Shown here: positions 60,800-64,000 of the stretch, one piece after another
How positions within the stretch are numbered: position 1 is the stretch's first letter
How the letters are laid out: the number at the start of each line of letters is the position of its first letter
Origin: Pleurostoma richardsiae
Lineage: Eukaryota > Ascomycota > Sordariomycetes > Calosphaeriales > Pleurostomataceae
Direction of reading: 5' to 3'
Assembly: GCA_030052745.1 (NCBI GenBank)
Contig: JANBVO010000026.1
Location: 248,001-312,000 of the forward strand
Length of the DNA: 64,000 nt
Made by a program: the position numbers and the translations under genes
Notes under the pieces: generated by a model
Told to the model about the DNA's origin: nothing
Databases searched by the model: none
The model's input: only the letters and a program-made list of their open reading frames with translations

Positions 60800-62862
60800 C
60801 GCGCTTGGCGGACTCGTGTAGTTTCGTTTCAAAGGAGTGGAAGGTTTTGTGGTTCAATTCGAGCGAAGATCCGTCCCGCAATCGAAGGCAGCAGCAGCAA
60901 AGGGCGAGGCGCAGCGAGGAGCTGTCGTAAGCGTGATGTTGGTCGCTATGTGATCGCCTGGGCGGCGCAGTCCATGGCTCGTGGAGTTCGAGTTCGCAGT
61001 TCGTCGTGTCCGTCACCTCATTATTGTTCGCCAGCCAGCCGGATCGTCTCGTTTGTCCCCCCAAATTGTGCCTGCGTGTTTGACGCCTTCGCTTCGCTTC
61101 ACTTCTCTTCTCTCGTCTCTCCCTGCTTCGCCCGCTTCTTCGATGTTGACAGTGACGAGGGCAACCACGTATCGACGTGCCTCGCGATCACTAGGGGTGG
61201 AAGAAGGAAAAAGAGAGAAGGGAGCCTAGGAGAGCCGCGGAGAGACGGAGGACCGAGTAAAAAGGGAGCATCTGACAAGGGACCAGCAAGCACGCGAAAA
61301 GATAATGAAATTGAGGCGTGGGAGTACTCCGCAGGTACAGCTGCATAATCTCGCTTTGCATGAAATTGGCCAATCAGGCGCGCCATACCGTCCCGCACGG
61401 GCCAGCTCACTATGGCTCTACGTAGCATCATTGGACGGGCCCAGAATAGAAGTGGGGCCGCTTCCAGGCCCTGGACCTGGACGTTGCGACGACCGCGAAA
61501 TTGGCCTGCAAACACACGCGGCGAGTGTTTCTCCAGCGGCCTGCGCCAAGACTGAAACGACCGACGGACTGTCCCTTCTTCAACATCATCTCCACGTGCC
61601 GCGAAATCCGCCGAGCCGGCGATTGCAGGGCTCAATATCGATGGTATAGATAGTTGAATTCAGACAGGAATACGCGATATGGTGGAGGTACTGCCAGCAA
61701 GCACGGACAGGTGGACTGCTGTATCGGGTGGAATGCATTCATTCGAGGACAGAATACCTACTACGGTATAGAAAGGGGGCGGTACTTGAGAGGTACTTCC
61801 ATCCAGCGGAGCCCGATGCAAAGTCACGATAGCACCGGGCGGCGTCGACGAATCCTCGTATTCAGGCTCTAGCGGACAGCTATCTCGCATTTTGCATCTA
61901 GAAAAAAGGGTACCTACAGACTACATTATCCACGGCGTACGCGGCTTTGTCCGTGCTACCTATTGCAACTGGAATGGGCGGGCGATAGAGTGCTGCGGAA
62001 GGGTACGACCTTGTCTCAGGTATCAACGACCCTCTACCAGTGGAGGTACCTCCGCTTCCCCAGCCAGCATCTGATTCTTCGTCCTCCTTCAGAGTCGAAA
62101 CATTCCGGGCAGCGTGGCATACAAGATTGAAACGCCCATTCTGCCGTCCCGCCAATTTCTGCCCGAGTCATACCTGTCTATATCTTACTCCGTCCTGCGT
62201 GAGCTGCTACCAGGTGTCGCGTTCAATATCTGTCGTTGTGCGGGACGCTGCCATCCGTTTGGAACACCATGTGGCATGCCAGAAATAGCTCCTCTCTACT
62301 TAGCTAGGTACCTAAGTAAGGTAGGTAGGTAGTCCCTCGTCTGACATCTGAGTCATCAAAGAGCTGGTACGTATTCGGGTCGCCCTGTATTATCGATGCA
62401 CCAGCGATGTCAGGCTATGCCTTGGCATTTGTTTCTCCCAAAGCTCCAGCAATATCTAGTCCCCGTATCCGTTGGAAATCGCCCCAGATGGCTGGAGATT
62501 CATTCACAGAGTTAGCGCCGGCGATGCAGGAACAAGTGGACAGCTGCGCTAGTGCCCGCTGGGCCAATAATGCGGCTCTCTGCATACTGATGCGAGGAGC
62601 AACCTCACTTCAGATCGCAAGAGCTGCATGGCGGCGACATACGTGGACACCACTCACCACTCACGATAGCGGGGTTGTGCTTGCGTACATTGCTCATCCA
62701 CATGCCGCCCTGCTTTCTTACTTGAGTAAAGGGCATCGAGAGGCTGCCAACTCATACATCTCCATCCCGCGATAGGCGGCAGACATATCTCTTATCTTTC
62801 GTACTCCTCATTTGCATCCCCTCTTCGTACATCGCCCTCTCACAGGGGTGAGGTCAGGCGCT
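60800..62862. other. Divergent intergenic region between membrane protein and hydrolase genes
   Basis: No supported gene. Promoters for both flanking genes are expected. The centre (61.6-62.4 kb) is rich in GGTA/GTAC words, including the inverted repeat at 62298-62317 and a GGTAGGTAGGTAG run to 62332. Confidence 0.4.
62298..62332. repeat. GGTA-rich inverted and tandem repeat
   Basis: Arms ACTTAG and CTAAGT flank CTAGGTAC, directly followed by tandem GGTA units. The structure is short and intergenic; it might be a slippage-prone microsatellite. Confidence 0.6.
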
Positions 62863-64000
62863 ATGGCGCAATCACCTTCTCCGGGTCGACCGTCCTTTCA
62901 CCTGGATGTGCCGCCACCGCCATACGAGACTGTGGACCCGCTCTCCAGTGAGGGCCGAGGTGTGGTGTATTCGCAGTGGCAGACCTCCGACCCCCGCGCA
63001 TCGTCCAGCCAGTCGCTGGCGGCCTCGGACACCGGCTCGGAAGACAAGCGGCGGACGCTGCTTGTCGTCTTCATCCACGGCTACCTGGGCGGCGAGGCGT
63101 CTTTCAGGTCATTCCCGGCGCACGTCCACAACTACCTCAAGGCCACCCTGGTCGACACCCATGTAATTCACACCAAGATCTACCCCCGCTACAAAACCTA
63201 CAGGGCGATTGAAGTAGCGAGGGACAACTTCAGCGCTTGGCTCGAGCCTCATGAATCAGAGACCACCGACGTGATCCTCGCTGGCCACTCCATGGGGGGA
63301 ATACTGGCTGGAGATGTCGTTCTTATGGTATCTTCTTACCCCTTGCGTTACTTGATAGAGCCGAGAGCTGATATCTATGTATTAGCCCTCCCCGAATCAA
63401 GTGTATGGCTACCCCTTTAGACATCGTATATTAGGTACAATCTCCTTCGACAGTCCCTTCCTCGGTCTCCATCCGGGCATCGTGGTGACTGGCATTGCCA
63501 GCCTCTTTCGCAAATCTCCGGATCCCAAAGAGCAGCCACAGGAGTATGCCGAGTCACCGTCCCTCACGGCCAACACGTCGGGTTCCCTGTCGCCTGACCC
63601 CTCGATATACTCGGAAATCTCTCCCCCGTCGGGGGTTTCATCACCTTATACCCTCACAGCGACAACATCTGTGAGCTCCTCTTTTGATGCACCCCCGTCA
63701 CGGCCGGATCCCCTTTTTGACCCTCCCTTCTTCAATGACGTCGTCTTCCGGGATCGCGGGTGGATGAGGAACATCGCCCACTTCGCCAAGAAGCACCGGG
63801 CCGAGGGGATCACCAATTCTGCAGCCAACCACATCCTCAACCATCTCCAGTTCAACAGCTGCCTGCTGGACTATTCCTCTCTGAACTCCAGATACGGCAG
63901 GCTGCGTTCCCTAGAGGACGTAGACGACTTCAGCTCTGCTAACGGCGCGGCCCCGCAAGCGGCGCAAGTCCGCTTCGTTAACTACTACACCTTGTCGACG
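62863..64000 (+). CDS. DUF676-type alpha/beta serine hydrolase (partial, runs off the window)
   Basis: Exons 62863-63327 and 63386 to beyond 64000 give the first 360 residues; the 58 bp intron (GTATCT...TAG) is phase 0 and joins GDVVLM to PSPNQVYGYPFRHRILGTIS. After a Pro/Ser-rich start (residues 1-60) comes a lipase-like core: LLVVFIHGYLGGEASFRSFP, the oxyanion-hole strand and HG motif, and the nucleophile elbow VILAGHSMGG near residue 142 (GxSxG). SFDSPFLGLHPG follows the elbow. A Ser/Pro-rich insert and a helical part (DRGWMRNIAHFAKKHRAEGI) come next. The family includes fungal lipases and deacylase-like proteins of membrane or lipid metabolism; the substrate is unknown. The C-terminal end and Asp/His of the triad lie outside or could not be assigned. 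Confidence 0.85.

Noticed and set aside
62407-62775. 122-codon plus-strand frame upstream of the hydrolase
   Set aside because: No domain; the position fits the 5' leader of the hydrolase gene better.

Overview
The window is nuclear DNA of a filamentous ascomycete (Pezizomycotina, most likely Sordariomycetes). This is inferred from short introns (about 50-135 bp) with GT(A/G)NGT donors, GC-rich coding exons in long CT-rich or featureless intergenic DNA, and typical Pezizomycotina families: a CCG-8/Opi1-type regulator, a NACHT-WD40 (HET-E-like) NLR, Zn2Cys6 and homeodomain regulators, and Mid2/WSC-like single-pass proteins. I can support 15 protein genes and one intron-containing tRNA-Val. Exon joins below were placed by hand from splice signals, phase and protein continuity.

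Layout. 0-10 kb: an Opi1-family regulator (+), a probable gene relic near 4.2-5.0 kb, a cysteine-rich single-pass membrane protein (+) and a D-2-hydroxyacid dehydrogenase (-). 10-12.2 kb: an AAA+ ATPase (-) whose predicted N terminus is MARTKQTAR, identical to the start of histone H3. 12.2-25.2 kb: about 13 kb without a convincing gene, ending in a pyrimidine-rich leader before a homeobox regulator (25.2-27.4 kb, +). 27.4-33.7 kb: a second empty stretch, then a complete NACHT-WD40 NLR (33.7-38.5 kb, +). 38.6-50.4 kb is a gene-dense housekeeping block: 3-hydroxyacyl-CoA dehydrogenase (-), the Tof1/Timeless fork-protection protein (+), the COMPASS subunit Shg1 with a very long RS/RD tail (-), tRNA-Val (-), a small complex I-type subunit (+) and eIF2B delta (-). 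51-60.8 kb: two more single-pass proteins flanking a Zn2Cys6 regulator, all on the minus strand. A DUF676-type serine hydrolase (+) runs off the right edge.

How the parts relate. The dehydrogenase and Tof1 share a 464 bp bidirectional promoter that carries MCB- and SCB-like cell-cycle boxes on the Tof1 side. The NLR and the dehydrogenase converge with only 72 bp between stop codons. Most notable is the AAA+ protein with a perfect H3(1-8) tail, including K4 but with Arg in place of K9. The same window encodes Shg1, a subunit of the H3K4 methyltransferase complex. I regard the histone-tail-mimic ATPase as the best candidate for something undescribed.
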